From Streptomyces sp. ICC1 (GTDB lineage Bacteria; Actinomycetota; Actinomycetes; Streptomycetales; Streptomycetaceae): 64,000 nucleotides of DNA. Both the position numbers and the translations under genes were made by a program. A model generated the notes under the pieces. The model did no database searches. It was not told where the DNA came from and saw only the letters and a program-made list of their open reading frames with translations. The stretch covers positions 62,001 through 126,000 of the forward strand of contig NZ_CP030287.1 in NCBI RefSeq assembly GCF_003287935.1, read 5' to 3'. Shown one piece after another: positions 52,860-60,616 of the stretch. Numbering within the stretch: the stretch's first letter is position 1; every line of letters begins with the position of its first letter.

Positions 52860-53540
52860 TCAGTAGCCCGTCGGACGGATCAGACCCGTCTCGTACGCGA
52901 ACACCGCGGCCTGCGTGCGGTCCCGCAGGCCCAGCTTCACCAGGATCCGGCCCACGTGCGTCTTCACCGTCTGCTCGGCCAGGACCAGGTGCCCGGCGAT
53001 CTCCGCATTCGACATGCCCTGTGCGACCAGCGACAGCACCTCCGTCTCCCGGCCGGTCAGCTCGTCGATCCGCGCCCTCGAGGGCGCTCTCGGAGCCCCC
53101 AGCCGGGAGAACTCGGTGATCAGGCGCTTGGTGATGTTCGGCGCGAGGAGCGCCTCCCCGGCCGCGATCACACGGACCGCCTCCGCCAGCTGATTGGCCG
53201 AGGCGTCCTTGAGGAGGAAGCCCGAGGCGCCGGCGCGCAGCGCCTCATACACGTACTCGTCGAGGTCGAAGGTGGTGAGCACCAGCACCTTCACCGTGGA
53301 GCCGGGGGCGCCGGTGATGAGGGAGGTGGCCTCGATGCCGCCCATCCCGGGCATGCGGATGTCCATCAGGACCACGTCCGGCGCGAGCTCGGCCACCTTC
53401 GCCACGGCCTCGGCGCCGTCGACCGCCTGGCCGACGACTTCGATGTCGGGCTGGGCGTTGAGCAGCACGGTGAAGCCCTGCCGGACCATCATCTGGTCGT
53501 CGGCGATCATCACCTTGATCGGAGCGGTCGGGGCGGTCAT
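52860..53540 (-). CDS. NarL/LuxR-family response regulator (system 2)
   Basis: A 226-aa response regulator closely similar along its whole length to the one at 50789-51448. It shows VMIADDQMMVRQGFTVLLNAQPDIEVVGQAVDG, VVLMDIRMPGMGGIEAT, VLVLTTFDLDEYVYEALRAGASGFLLKDAS, and the helix-turn-helix ELTGRETEVLSLVAQGMSNAEIAGHLVLAEQTVKTHVGRILVKLGLRDRTQA. Differences cluster in the inter-domain linker (GAPRAPSRARI). It overlaps its kinase by 4 nt (ATGA). The two systems lie head-to-tail on the same strand and seem to have arisen by tandem duplication. Confidence 0.93.
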   Translation of the reverse strand: MTAPTAPIKVMIADDQMMVRQGFTVLLNAQPDIEVVGQAVDGAEAVAKVAELAPDVVLMDIRMPGMGGIEATSLITGAPGSTVKVLVLTTFDLDEYVYEALRAGASGFLLKDASANQLAEAVRVIAAGEALLAPNITKRLITEFSRLGAPRAPSRARIDELTGRETEVLSLVAQGMSNAEIAGHLVLAEQTVKTHVGRILVKLGLRDRTQAAVFAYETGLIRPTGY

Positions 53541-54898
53541 GAGTCCTCCTCCTCCTTCTTCGTGCCGGCGGCGGGTGGGAGACCGCCGCCCGCGGACACG
53601 GGGTCGACGGGAAGCACGGCGCTCACCTCGTACCCCCCACCGGGGCGGGGGCCGGCGGCCAGCTCGCCCCCCAGCATGCCCGCCCGCTCCCGCATCCCCA
53701 GCAGCCCGTGCCCCGCTCCGGGCGACGGCGGGACCGGCCGGGTCGGCGCGGAGTTGGCGACGCACAGGTGCAGCTCGCGCGGCCCGTAGGCGAGCCCGAC
53801 CTCCACCCGGGAACCCGGTGCGTACCGCAGGCAGTTGCTCAGCGCCTCCTGCACGATCCGGTACGCGGTGAGCTCCACGCCCGGGGACAGTGGCCGGCGG
53901 ACGCCCGCGATCTCCGTGGTGACATCCAGCCCTGCCCCCCGCACGTTGTCCACGAGGCCGTCCAACTCGGCCAGCGTGGGCTGCGGATGGTGGGGCGCGC
54001 CGGGATCGTCCGGCTGCTCGGAGCGCAGGACGCCGAGCACGCGCCGCAGCTCCGTCAGCGCCTCCAAGGCGTTCGCGCGGATGCCGGCCAGGTTCTCCTT
54101 GAGCTCCTCCGACGGGTTCTCCACGAGGTAGGGGGCCACCTGAGCCTGGATGGAGATCACCGACATGTGGTGGGCCACGACGTCGTGCAGCTCGCGGGCG
54201 ATCCGGCTGCGCTCCTCCAGCAGGGTGCGCCGGGCGCGCTCCTCCTCGGTGAGGGTCTCCTGCTCGACGAGTTGGGTGCGGGCCAGCCGCGTCGAGCGCA
54301 GGGCGTACCCGAGGAGGCCGGTGAAGGCGAAGAGGAGGACGGCCCCGGGGGCGCTGCTGCCCGCCTGGCCGGGCTTGAAGAGGGCCTCGGCCAGCCCGGT
54401 GCAGACGGCGGCGACGGCGACGGCCCCGACGGTCACCCGGGGCGGTACGCGCAGGGCCACCAGCAGCAGCACCGGGGCGAAGGCGAACATCCCGGCGGGC
54501 AGCCAGGGCCAGCTCTGGCCCTGCCCGACGTGGTCGTGGATCATCCAGGCGACCAGGGCCGCCGCGCTCAGGCCGAGCCAGTACCCGGCCAGCGGCCGCC
54601 GCATGGCGACCAGGACGGACAAACCGACCAGGATCGACAGCAGCAGGGCGGAGGGGCCCGTCACCTTGTAGTGGTCGTTGATCTGGTTCAGGGTGATCGA
54701 GCAGAAGAACGCGGCGAGATAGACGAGCGCCACATGCGGGAGCCAGGCCAGCCACCGCGGCCGCGACATCTTCGGCAGCGGATCGGACTTCAGGTCGAGC
54801 AGGTCCCGGGCCACGCTCCGCACCACGGCCGAGGTCCTGGCGAGGCGGCCACCAGAGCCCGCACCGGTCGGGGCCGGGGGCTCGCTCTGATCGTTCAC
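53537..54898 (-). CDS. Sensor histidine kinase (system 2, HisKA_3 type)
   Basis: A 453-aa paralogue of the kinase at 51445-52770. It has about six membrane helices (residues 55-200), the phospho-accepting His in RSRIARELHDVVAHHMSVISIQAQVAPY near 238, the N-box AYRIVQEALSNCLRYAPG and the G-box GAGHGLLGMRERAGMLGGEL. The N-terminal cytosolic segment contains RSVARDLLDLKSDPLPKMSRPRWLAWLPH, matching the corresponding motif of system 1. The start is the GTG at 54898, with a weak ribosome site. The C-terminus ends in a charged KKEEEDS tail. A MITE-like inverted repeat lies immediately upstream (54908-55000) and could disturb or supply its promoter. Confidence 0.9.
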   Translation of the reverse strand: MNDQSEPPAPTGAGSGGRLARTSAVVRSVARDLLDLKSDPLPKMSRPRWLAWLPHVALVYLAAFFCSITLNQINDHYKVTGPSALLLSILVGLSVLVAMRRPLAGYWLGLSAAALVAWMIHDHVGQGQSWPWLPAGMFAFAPVLLLVALRVPPRVTVGAVAVAAVCTGLAEALFKPGQAGSSAPGAVLLFAFTGLLGYALRSTRLARTQLVEQETLTEEERARRTLLEERSRIARELHDVVAHHMSVISIQAQVAPYLVENPSEELKENLAGIRANALEALTELRRVLGVLRSEQPDDPGAPHHPQPTLAELDGLVDNVRGAGLDVTTEIAGVRRPLSPGVELTAYRIVQEALSNCLRYAPGSRVEVGLAYGPRELHLCVANSAPTRPVPPSPGAGHGLLGMRERAGMLGGELAAGPRPGGGYEVSAVLPVDPVSAGGGLPPAAGTKKEEEDS

Positions 54899-54907
54899 GC
54901 CGCCCAG

Positions 54908-55000
54908 CCTAGTGCTGTGACCGGGAAGGTCCGCCGGGTCGCGGCGCCCGGCACGGCACCTCGCCGCGACCCGGCAAACCTTCCCGGCCACAGCACTAGG
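54908..55000. mobile_element. MITE-like 93-bp element with 37-bp inverted repeats
   Basis: Left arm 54908-54944 and right arm 54964-55000 match at 34 of 37 positions as inverted repeats, with a 19-nt centre. CTAG occurs at both outer edges (54909-54912 and 54996-54999), as expected if CTAG/YTAR was duplicated on insertion, a habit of IS5-group elements. It carries no gene. The right CTAG supplies the TAG stop of the acyltransferase. The alternative is a long terminator stem, but arm length and mismatch pattern favour a mobile element. Confidence 0.65.
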
Positions 55001-56270
55001 CACGGACTTCCTCCTTCCGGGGCGCCGCCGGGCCATCGGCGGCGGCGAGCGCGGTCTTCCCCGCGGCCGGCATGGACGAGGCGACGATCCTCGAGGCCGT
55101 GACCGGCTGCGGGGAACGCCCGCGCGGGCCGCGCTTCTCGGGCCGGCGGCCGCCCTGCTCGTAGGTGCGGAACGCGGCCCAGCAGACGGCCAGCGCGGCC
55201 GCGAACACCGGCAGCCAGAGCAGCCGGACGGCTATCCAGCGCCCAGAGTCGGGCACGGTGTGCAGCCCGGGCAGGTCCGAGGAGACCAGCAGCCCCAGGG
55301 AGGTGACGGCCATCATCGCGGTCTGGTGCCACAGGAAGACGGTCATGGCGGACAGGTTCACCAGGGCCACCTTCGCCCAGGCGCGCGGCCGGCTCATCGC
55401 CCGGGCCAGCTGCTCCCGCAGCAGCAGCGCCAGCCCGCACTGGGCCAGACCGAACGCGACGGCGGCCAGCGTCGGCGGGTTCAGGTTCGACATCGCGGCC
55501 CCCGGGACGCCGACCATGGACGCCGGGTACCCGCCCCAGATGATCAGCGCGGCCGTGGCGGCGACCCCGCCGCCCAGCAGCAGGGCCGCCGGGGTGCGCC
55601 GGGAGAACGCGCCCCGCGACCAGGCGGCGCCCAGGGTGTAGGGGACGAGCCAGCCGGCGGCCACATTGACCCAGCCGATCCACTCCGGCCCGTCGAGCCC
55701 GAAGCGCCAGACATCGACGGCGGCCACGGCGGCCAGCGGCCACCAGGGGCTGAGCCGGGAGACGAGCGGGGTCGCGGCGGTGAGCACGGCGAAGACGAGC
55801 AGGAACCACAAGGGGGAGAGGACGAGCTTGAGCAGGGTGTGGACGGTGTCCGTGCCGACCCCGCCGAGCAGCATCCCCGAGGCCGCGACGGTCCAGAGGA
55901 CGAGGACGGCGGCGACGGGCCGGAACAGCCTGCCCAGCCGTTGCCCGACCCACCGGCCGTAGGAGACTCCGCGCCCACGCGCCGACTCGTACCCCTGGGC
56001 GGCGACGTGGCCGCCGACGAGGAAGAAGACGGCCAGGGTCTGGAACACCCAGGAGACCGGGGCCAGTGCGCTCATGTGGGCCAGCGGACTGGTGGTCCGC
56101 AGGCCGCCGTCGACGCTGGTGAGCGCGGTGACCAGCCAGTGCCCCAGCACGACACCGAGGATGGCGAAGGCCCTGAGAGCGTCCACGGCCCGGTCCCGGT
56201 GGGCGGGGGTGCCGGCGTCGATGCGGTCCGCGAGGGCGGACCAACGGGAGTGCGGCTTACGCGAGCGCAT
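54996..56270 (-). CDS. Acyltransferase-3 family membrane protein
   Basis: A 424-aa integral membrane acyltransferase with about ten helices. It begins DRAVDALRAFAILGVVLGHWLVTAL, where the RAFAILGVVLGHW segment is the family's first helix with the catalytic His, and later FFLVGGHVAAQGYE (the FFxxSG-like motif as FFLVGG). Such enzymes O-acetylate or acylate extracellular sugars, antibiotics or lipids. The acceptor is unknown. GGAGG precedes the ATG at 56270. The stop codon TAG lies within the CTAG edge of the adjacent MITE-like element, so the native C-terminus may have been altered. It overlaps the upstream exported hydrolase gene by 14 nt, implying an operon. Confidence 0.82.
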   Translation of the reverse strand: MRSRKPHSRWSALADRIDAGTPAHRDRAVDALRAFAILGVVLGHWLVTALTSVDGGLRTTSPLAHMSALAPVSWVFQTLAVFFLVGGHVAAQGYESARGRGVSYGRWVGQRLGRLFRPVAAVLVLWTVAASGMLLGGVGTDTVHTLLKLVLSPLWFLLVFAVLTAATPLVSRLSPWWPLAAVAAVDVWRFGLDGPEWIGWVNVAAGWLVPYTLGAAWSRGAFSRRTPAALLLGGGVAATAALIIWGGYPASMVGVPGAAMSNLNPPTLAAVAFGLAQCGLALLLREQLARAMSRPRAWAKVALVNLSAMTVFLWHQTAMMAVTSLGLLVSSDLPGLHTVPDSGRWIAVRLLWLPVFAAALAVCWAAFRTYEQGGRRPEKRGPRGRSPQPVTASRIVASSMPAAGKTALAAADGPAAPRKEEVRA

Positions 56271-57324
56271 GGGAGGCCTCCGGAGCGGTGACGGCTGACG
56301 GGGTGACGTGCGCGGTGGCGGGCGCCGTGACGTGGGCGGTGACGGGCGCGGTGGCGGGCGCGGGACGGGCCGCCGGGGAGGTGCCGAGCACGATCCCGGC
56401 CAGGCCGTCCAGGGACTCGGTGCCCGGCTTGAGGTAGTCGCTGTGCCCGCCGGAGCCGGCCGTGAAGGGAAGGGCGCCGAAGGCCGGGTCCACGGGATCC
56501 ACGCCGAAGCCGATGCCGGCGACGCGGACGTGCGGGACGTTCGCGATCCAGTCGCCGGCGCCCCGACCGGCCCAGACCCGGGCCCGGGTCGGCAGATCCC
56601 CGGCGGAGTCCGCCCCCGTGCCGGGGCTGCCGAACAGTGCGACATCGGTGACCTTGGGACCTGTCCCGGTGCGGGAGCAGACGACGGAACCGTAGGAGTG
56701 GCAGAGCAGCGAGAGCCGGGCGTCCGCGACGGTGATGCGCTCCAAGCGGGCGAGGAACGGCTCCAGTTCCGCCGCGGCCTCGTCCGCGCGGTCGGTGGTC
56801 AGGACGGACGGGCTGACCGTGCCGGGGGTGTCATACCCGAGCCAGGCGACCACGGCGGAGCGCGGATGCTCGGCCTGGAGGCGCTGCTGCAGAGCGACCG
56901 CCCCGGTACGGAACCTCTGGTAGGTGTCCAGCGTCGTGTCCGAACCGGGGACCAGGACGGTGATCCGGTCGGCGCTCTCCAGGTCGCCGAAGACCTCTGT
57001 CGCGCGGCCCGTGCCGCGCCCGTCGAAGACGAGGAACCGGGCGCCGCCGTCCGCCTCCATGGCCCGCAGCTTCGCGGCACGGCCGCTGCGGCCGGCGTCC
57101 TGGGCCATCCCGGCGGCCTCGGAGAGGTTCGCGAGATTCGCGGCGTACCGGTCGGGGAACGAGGCGGTCTCGGCGAGAACGGCGGGAGCCGGGGCGGGTA
57201 TCCGGGGAGACGCGGCGGCGGAGACGGGGAACACGACGGCCGCGGCGACGAGCCCGGCCAGCAGCGTGCGGCGCGGACGGCCGCTGCGGCGGCTGTCGGG
57301 ACGTGCGGTGGGGCGGCGGCTCAT
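56257..57324 (-). CDS. Exported alpha/beta hydrolase (DUF1023 type)
   Basis: A 355-aa protein. The N-terminus SRRSGRPRRTLLAGLVAAAVVFPVSAAA is a signal peptide with paired arginines, so Tat export is possible. The catalytic core has ITVLVPGSDTTLDTYQRF, AVVAWLGYDTPG, LSLLCHSYGSVVCSR (nucleophile Ser in CHSYGS near residue 210), ALFGSPGTGAD and a terminal GGHSDYLKPGTESLDGLAGIV carrying the His. This is the DUF1023 family of actinobacterial hydrolases. The substrate is unknown. The last 40 residues are Ala/Thr/Val/Pro repeats (APVTAHVTAPATAHVT) encoded by imperfect 30-bp repeats. It overlaps the acyltransferase gene by 14 nt. Confidence 0.82.
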   Translation of the reverse strand: MSRRPTARPDSRRSGRPRRTLLAGLVAAAVVFPVSAAASPRIPAPAPAVLAETASFPDRYAANLANLSEAAGMAQDAGRSGRAAKLRAMEADGGARFLVFDGRGTGRATEVFGDLESADRITVLVPGSDTTLDTYQRFRTGAVALQQRLQAEHPRSAVVAWLGYDTPGTVSPSVLTTDRADEAAAELEPFLARLERITVADARLSLLCHSYGSVVCSRTGTGPKVTDVALFGSPGTGADSAGDLPTRARVWAGRGAGDWIANVPHVRVAGIGFGVDPVDPAFGALPFTAGSGGHSDYLKPGTESLDGLAGIVLGTSPAARPAPATAPVTAHVTAPATAHVTPSAVTAPEASHALA

Positions 57325-57492
57325 GGGTCCGTTCCTTCGTTCGTGCCAGAGGGGCGGTGCTGCGTTCTTCTCTGGTCACGAAATTAGGAAGCGGAGGCCA
57401 TGGTCGGCGTCCCGCTGGAGAGCGGTCTTCCCAAGTAGCCCTCAGGTATGACAGGGGCTACTCAGGGAGGGAGGGGGCAGGCTGAAAGAGGG

Positions 57493-57945
57493 TCAGTCCG
57501 CCATCCGGGACAAGGGAAACGGGCCGGGAGCCGGGTAGCCGGGCACCGGGCCGTCGAGCGGCTCGCCGAGCGGTTCGACGTACCCCGCGCGCCAGCGGGG
57601 GGCCGGGTCCTGGCCGGGGCTCGTCCAGTACTCCCGCGCGCCCACGATCTCCCCGCCCCGCACGGTCCACAGGGAGACGGCGCGGTAGACGACGTGGTCC
57701 TGGGGTATCTCCACCTCGGTGACGACGAGATCGCCGTCACCGAGGATCCGCAGCACTTCCACGGATCTCTCGTCCGCGTAGTCCTCATCGCTGAGGACGG
57801 ATATGAAATTGGCCCGCCCGACGATGCGTTCGCCGCTGACGGGCCATTCGATCACCGCGTCCTCGGCGATCAGCGGAGCCAGCCCGTCCCAGTCGCGCGC
57901 CCCGATCCGCTCCCACAGCTGTGCCACTACCTTCAACGGCTCCAT
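57493..57945 (-). CDS. NTF2-like/SnoaL-like protein
   Basis: A 150-aa cone-shaped alpha+beta protein of the nuclear-transport-factor-2-like superfamily. It shows VVAQLWERIGARDWDGLAPLIAEDAVIEWPVSGERIVGRANFISVLSDE, then VVTEVEIPQDHVVYRAVSLWTVRGGEIVGAREYWTSPG. Members serve as small isomerases, hydratases or binding proteins. The C-terminal PRWRAGYVEPL extension is common in uncharacterised Streptomyces members. It is preceded by an inverted repeat, possibly an operator. It is 168 nt from the hydrolase gene on the same strand. Confidence 0.78.
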   Translation of the reverse strand: MEPLKVVAQLWERIGARDWDGLAPLIAEDAVIEWPVSGERIVGRANFISVLSDEDYADERSVEVLRILGDGDLVVTEVEIPQDHVVYRAVSLWTVRGGEIVGAREYWTSPGQDPAPRWRAGYVEPLGEPLDGPVPGYPAPGPFPLSRMAD

Positions 57946-57965
57946 GTGCCGCAGTGTGCGGGGGA

Positions 57966-57980
57966 GTTGCAGGACGCAAC
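57966..57980. promoter_or_regulatory. Inverted repeat upstream of the NTF2-like gene
   Basis: GTTGC-AGGAC-GCAAC lies 20 nt before the start of the NTF2-like gene. The neighbouring region to 58020 is unusually A/T-rich (TTTACTTACAGGCTTATTG), as expected for a regulated promoter. The regulator is not known. Confidence 0.45.
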
Positions 57981-58015
57981 AAGCTTTACTTACAGGCTTA
58001 TTGACATCGAAATAA

Positions 58016-58325
58016 TCATCTCCGGCGGTACGTGAGCGGGGCGCTCGCGCTGTTTTCGAGCTCCCGGACCAGACTTCCGTCGGGAAGCAGCCGCAGCGTG
58101 CTCCGGGCGCCCGGCGAACAGGTCGGCGGGGCGCCGGAGGTGACGGAGGAGGGGTCGAGCCCCACCGTGCCCGGGGCGGCGACGCGCAGCGGCGCGCTCC
58201 AGGAGCAGGCCAGACCGGGCGACTGGACGGTCAGGGACATGACGGGGGAGCCGGCCGGGGCGGGGGTGAGGGTGAGCACCCAGGTCTGCCCGTTGGAGGT
58301 GGAGCGCCAGGTGCCGGCGCCGCGC
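58016..58325 (-). pseudogene. C-terminal remnant of an uncharacterised exported-type domain
   Basis: On the minus strand GTWRSTSNGQTWVLTLTPAP, then SPVMSLTVQSPGLACSWSAPLRV, CSPGARSTLRLLPDGSLVREL and APLTYRRR form the last roughly 100 residues of a beta-rich domain often found at the C-terminus of Streptomyces secreted or kinase-linked proteins. There is no start codon with a ribosome site, and the upstream part is replaced by a pdxH fragment ending in a stop. It is read here as a truncated gene. The parent family is uncertain. Confidence 0.5.
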
Positions 58326-58327
58326 CG

Positions 58328-58465
58328 CTACGGGCAGAGGCGTTCCACCCGCCATTTCCCGGCCTCCAGGACGTACTTCAGGCGGTCGTGCAGGCGGTTC
58401 TCGTGGCCCTGCCAGAACTCCACCGCGTAAGCGACCACGCAGATGCCGCCGCTGTGGGACGGCAT
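58328..58465 (-). pseudogene. pdxH (pyridoxamine-phosphate oxidase) 3' fragment, minus-strand copy
   Basis: The segment [24 protein letters not shown] followed by [24 protein letters not shown] matches the C-terminus of PdxH, including the FMN/PLP-contacting VEFWQG and NRLHDR motif and the ERLxP end. About 45 residues remain of a roughly 215-residue enzyme, so it is non-functional. It forms one arm of the palindrome described at 58330-58577. Confidence 0.7.
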
Positions 58466-58577
58466 CCGCGTGGTCCCTGCCGCGCTGGCCTGCCGGCAAG
58501 GCCACGAGAACCGCCTGCTCGCCCGCCCGACGTAAGTGCTGGAGCCCGGGAATTGGCGGCCGGCACACCCCTCCCCC
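58330..58577. repeat. Large imperfect palindrome built from two head-to-head pdxH 3' fragments
   Basis: Arms of about 118 bp (58330-58448 and 58460-58577) are centred at 58454. They include 18 bp of perfect identity in inverted orientation (58391-58408 and 58500-58517) and broader matching across the rest. The inner edge is GATGCCG/CGGCATC around an 11-nt centre. It would form a large cruciform or RNA hairpin. It reads as PdxH C-terminus on both strands, diverging from the centre. Confidence 0.7.
58443..58576 (+). pseudogene. pdxH 3' fragment, plus-strand copy
   Basis: The plus strand reads [29 protein letters not shown], a stop at 58533, then [11 protein letters not shown]. It aligns with PdxH C-termini (PPxWGGYRVVP, QGxxNRL) and with the minus-strand copy, but VEFW has become LACR and a stop codon interrupts it. 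It is more decayed than the other arm. Confidence 0.6.
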
Positions 58578-58608
58578 CACCCCCGCACATCAGAGAGCAG
58601 GCATTCCC

Positions 58609-59226
58609 ATGGAGTTCGGCGCAGCGCTGCGGCAAGAGCGGCTCGTCGCCATCGTCCGCGGCAAGGACGCCGAGGCGTCCTTCCGCACCGTCATGACCCT
58701 CGTCGAAGAGGGGGTGCCGCTCGTCGAGGTCTCGCTCAGCGGGACCGGTGCACTGGACGTCATCGGCCGGGCCCGCAAGGAGCTCGGCGACGCGGCATGG
58801 CTCGGGGCCGGCACGGTCCTGACCGCCGAGGACGCCCAGCGGGCGGCCGAAGCCGGGGCCAACCTGATGGTCACCCCGGGGCTCGGCGCCGGCGTGGTCG
58901 AATCGGTCCGGCAGGGACTGCCGGTGCTGGCCGGGGTCATCACCCCGTCCGAGGTCATCGCGGCCGACGCGGCGGGGGCCGCGGCGCTGAAGCTGTTCCC
59001 CGGCACGATCGGCGGACCGGCGTACCTGCGGGCGCTGCGCGCGCCCTTCCCCGACCTGCCGTTCGTGCCGGTCGGCGGGGTGGACGCGGCAGCCGCCGCC
59101 GAGTACCTGTCCTCCGGGGCGGTCGCGGTCGGAGTCGGCGCCCCACTGGTCGGGGACGCGGCCGACGGCGGGGACCTGGACGCGCTGCGGCGCCGGGCCG
59201 CCGAGTTCAAGGCGGTGTGCGCGTGA
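58609..59226 (+). CDS. eda: 2-keto-3-deoxy-6-phosphogluconate / 4-hydroxy-2-oxoglutarate aldolase
   Basis: A 205-aa class I aldolase (TIM barrel) that cleaves KDPG to pyruvate and glyceraldehyde-3-phosphate, or related 2-keto acids. It shows [33 protein letters not shown] (catalytic Glu normally in this strand region), [52 protein letters not shown] with the Schiff-base Lys near residue 125, and [26 protein letters not shown]. It overlaps the following sugar-kinase reading frame by 4 nt (GTGA), a typical KDG kinase-KDPG aldolase pair for uronate or sugar-acid catabolism. Confidence 0.9.
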   Translation: MEFGAALRQERLVAIVRGKDAEASFRTVMTLVEEGVPLVEVSLSGTGALDVIGRARKELGDAAWLGAGTVLTAEDAQRAAEAGANLMVTPGLGAGVVESVRQGLPVLAGVITPSEVIAADAAGAAALKLFPGTIGGPAYLRALRAPFPDLPFVPVGGVDAAAAAEYLSSGAVAVGVGAPLVGDAADGGDLDALRRRAAEFKAVCA

Positions 59227-60220
59227 GCGGGCCCGGCGCCACCCCCGATGTGCTGACCTTCGGGGAGACCACGGTCGCGCTGCGCGGCAGCGGGCCGCTG
59301 CGGCTGGGCGGGACCATGGAGGTCTGCGTGGCCGGCGCCGAGTCGAACGTCGCGATCGGGCTGGCCCGGCTCGGCCACGCGGTCCGCTGGGCGGGCGCGG
59401 TCGGCGCGGACGAGGCCGGCGAGCTGGTGCTGCGGACGCTGCGCGACGAGGGCGTCGACGTCTCCGGAGCCTCCCTCGACGACGGCGGGGCCCCGACCGG
59501 GCTGATGCTCGCGGAGCCGAGGACGCCGGAACCGACGCGGGTGCACTACCACCGCGCCGGCTCGGCGGGCTCCCGCCTCAAGGCCTGCTCGCTGGAGCGC
59601 GCCTTCACGGCGGCCCCGCCCAGGGTCCTGCACCTGACCGGCATCACCCCGGCGCTGTCCCGCTCGGCCCGCTCGGCGGCGACGATGGCACGCTGCGCCT
59701 CGCGGCCGAGCACTCGGCGCTGGTCTGCCTGGACGTCAACTTCCGGTCCCGCCTCTGGGACGCGGAGGAAGCGGCGTCGGTGCTCCGCGCGTGGGCCCCT
59801 TCGGTGGACGTCCTGATCGCCTCGAACGACGAGCTGCCGCTGTGCCTGCCGGCGGACGCCCCGGCCGACCCGACCGCCCGGGCGAAGCAACTGCTGGCGC
59901 TCGGGGTCGGGGAGGTGGTGGTCAAACTCGGCGCGGCCGGGGCGACCGCCTACGGCGAAGACGGCGCGTCGGTCCACGCCCCCGCCCGCCCGGTCCGGGC
60001 CGTGGACACGGCCGACGCGGGCGACACCGGCGGCGCGGGCGACGCGTTCGTCGCGGGTTACCTCTCGGCGTTCCTCGACGGGGCCGGTACGGAGGCCCGC
60101 CTGGACCGCGCCGTCACGACGGGCGCCTTCGCGGTGTCCTCGCGGGGCGACTGGGAGGGCGCGCCGACCCGCTCGGAGCCGGCCCTCCTGTCGTCCCCCG
60201 CCGGCACGGTGCTCCGCTGG
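59223..60220 (+). pseudogene. PfkB-family sugar kinase (KDG kinase-like), frameshifted
   Basis: The GTG start overlaps the eda stop. The first part reads VLTFGETTVALRG, GGTMEVCVAGAESNVAIGLARLG, VGADEAGELVLRTLRDEGVDVSG and LHLTGITPALS, normal for 2-keto-3-deoxygluconate kinases. Near 59675-59685 the frame changes by -1, and the family continues as LVCLDVNFRSRLWDAEEA, LIASNDELPLCL and DTGGAGDAFVAGYLSAFL (catalytic DTxGAGD). A single-base loss therefore splits the gene; a sequencing error would look the same. The second frame has no stop before the FmdB gene, so the normal terminus is also missing. The end given is where kinase similarity stops. Confidence 0.78.
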
Positions 60221-60224
60221 GACC

Positions 60225-60271
60225 CCGGCGGGGTCCGGGCCGACACGGGGGTGCGGCCTGGACCCCGCCGG
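60225..60271 (+). terminator. Hairpin after the kinase remnant
   Basis: Perfect 12-bp arms CCGGCGGGGTCC (60225-60236) and GGACCCCGCCGG (60260-60271), with an inner GGCC/GGCC pair. A low-complexity CCGCCGGCCC stretch follows to about 60330. It is a probable terminator or repeat insertion at the kinase 3' end. Confidence 0.5.
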
Positions 60272-60373
60272 CCCAATCCTCCCGCCGGCCCGATACCCCC
60301 GCCGGCCCAGTACCCCCGTCGGCGCGGGGCTCGGGGATTCCGGAGACCGGGTGCACTGCGTAGCCTGTACCGC

Positions 60374-60592
60374 ATGCCCCGTTACGAATACCGCTGCCGG
60401 ACCTGCGAAGACACCTTCGAGGTCAGCCGGCCCATGGCCGAGTCCTCCGCCCCCGCCGACTGTCCCGCCGGGCACCCCGACACCGTCAAACTGCTCTCCG
60501 CCGTCGCCGTGGGCGGGACGAGCAGCGCCCCCGCGGCCCCGATGGGCGGAGGCGGCGGAGGCGGCTGCTGCGGAGGCGGCGGCTGCGGTTAG
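60374..60592 (+). CDS. FmdB-family zinc ribbon protein
   Basis: A 72-aa protein. MPRYEYRCRTCEDTFEVSRPM carries the first CxxC, and DCPAGHPDTVKLLSAVAVGGTS supplies the second metal pair (C and H/C). The C-terminus is Gly-rich with a CC-GGGGC end that may bind extra metal. FmdB-like ribbons are small putative regulators of unknown target. The ATG at 60374 begins the canonical MPRYEYRC. The upstream kinase frame runs into it without a stop, but this looks accidental. Confidence 0.85.
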   Translation: MPRYEYRCRTCEDTFEVSRPMAESSAPADCPAGHPDTVKLLSAVAVGGTSSAPAAPMGGGGGGGCCGGGGCG

Positions 60593-60616
60593 GAAGCCCG
60601 CTCGTGATCAATACAC

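Noticed and set aside
60374..60592. Kinase-FmdB fusion protein
   Set aside because: FmdB has its own start with the canonical MPRYEYRC. The joining segment is Pro/Arg/Gly low complexity with a hairpin, and the kinase part is frameshifted, so the fusion frame is judged accidental.
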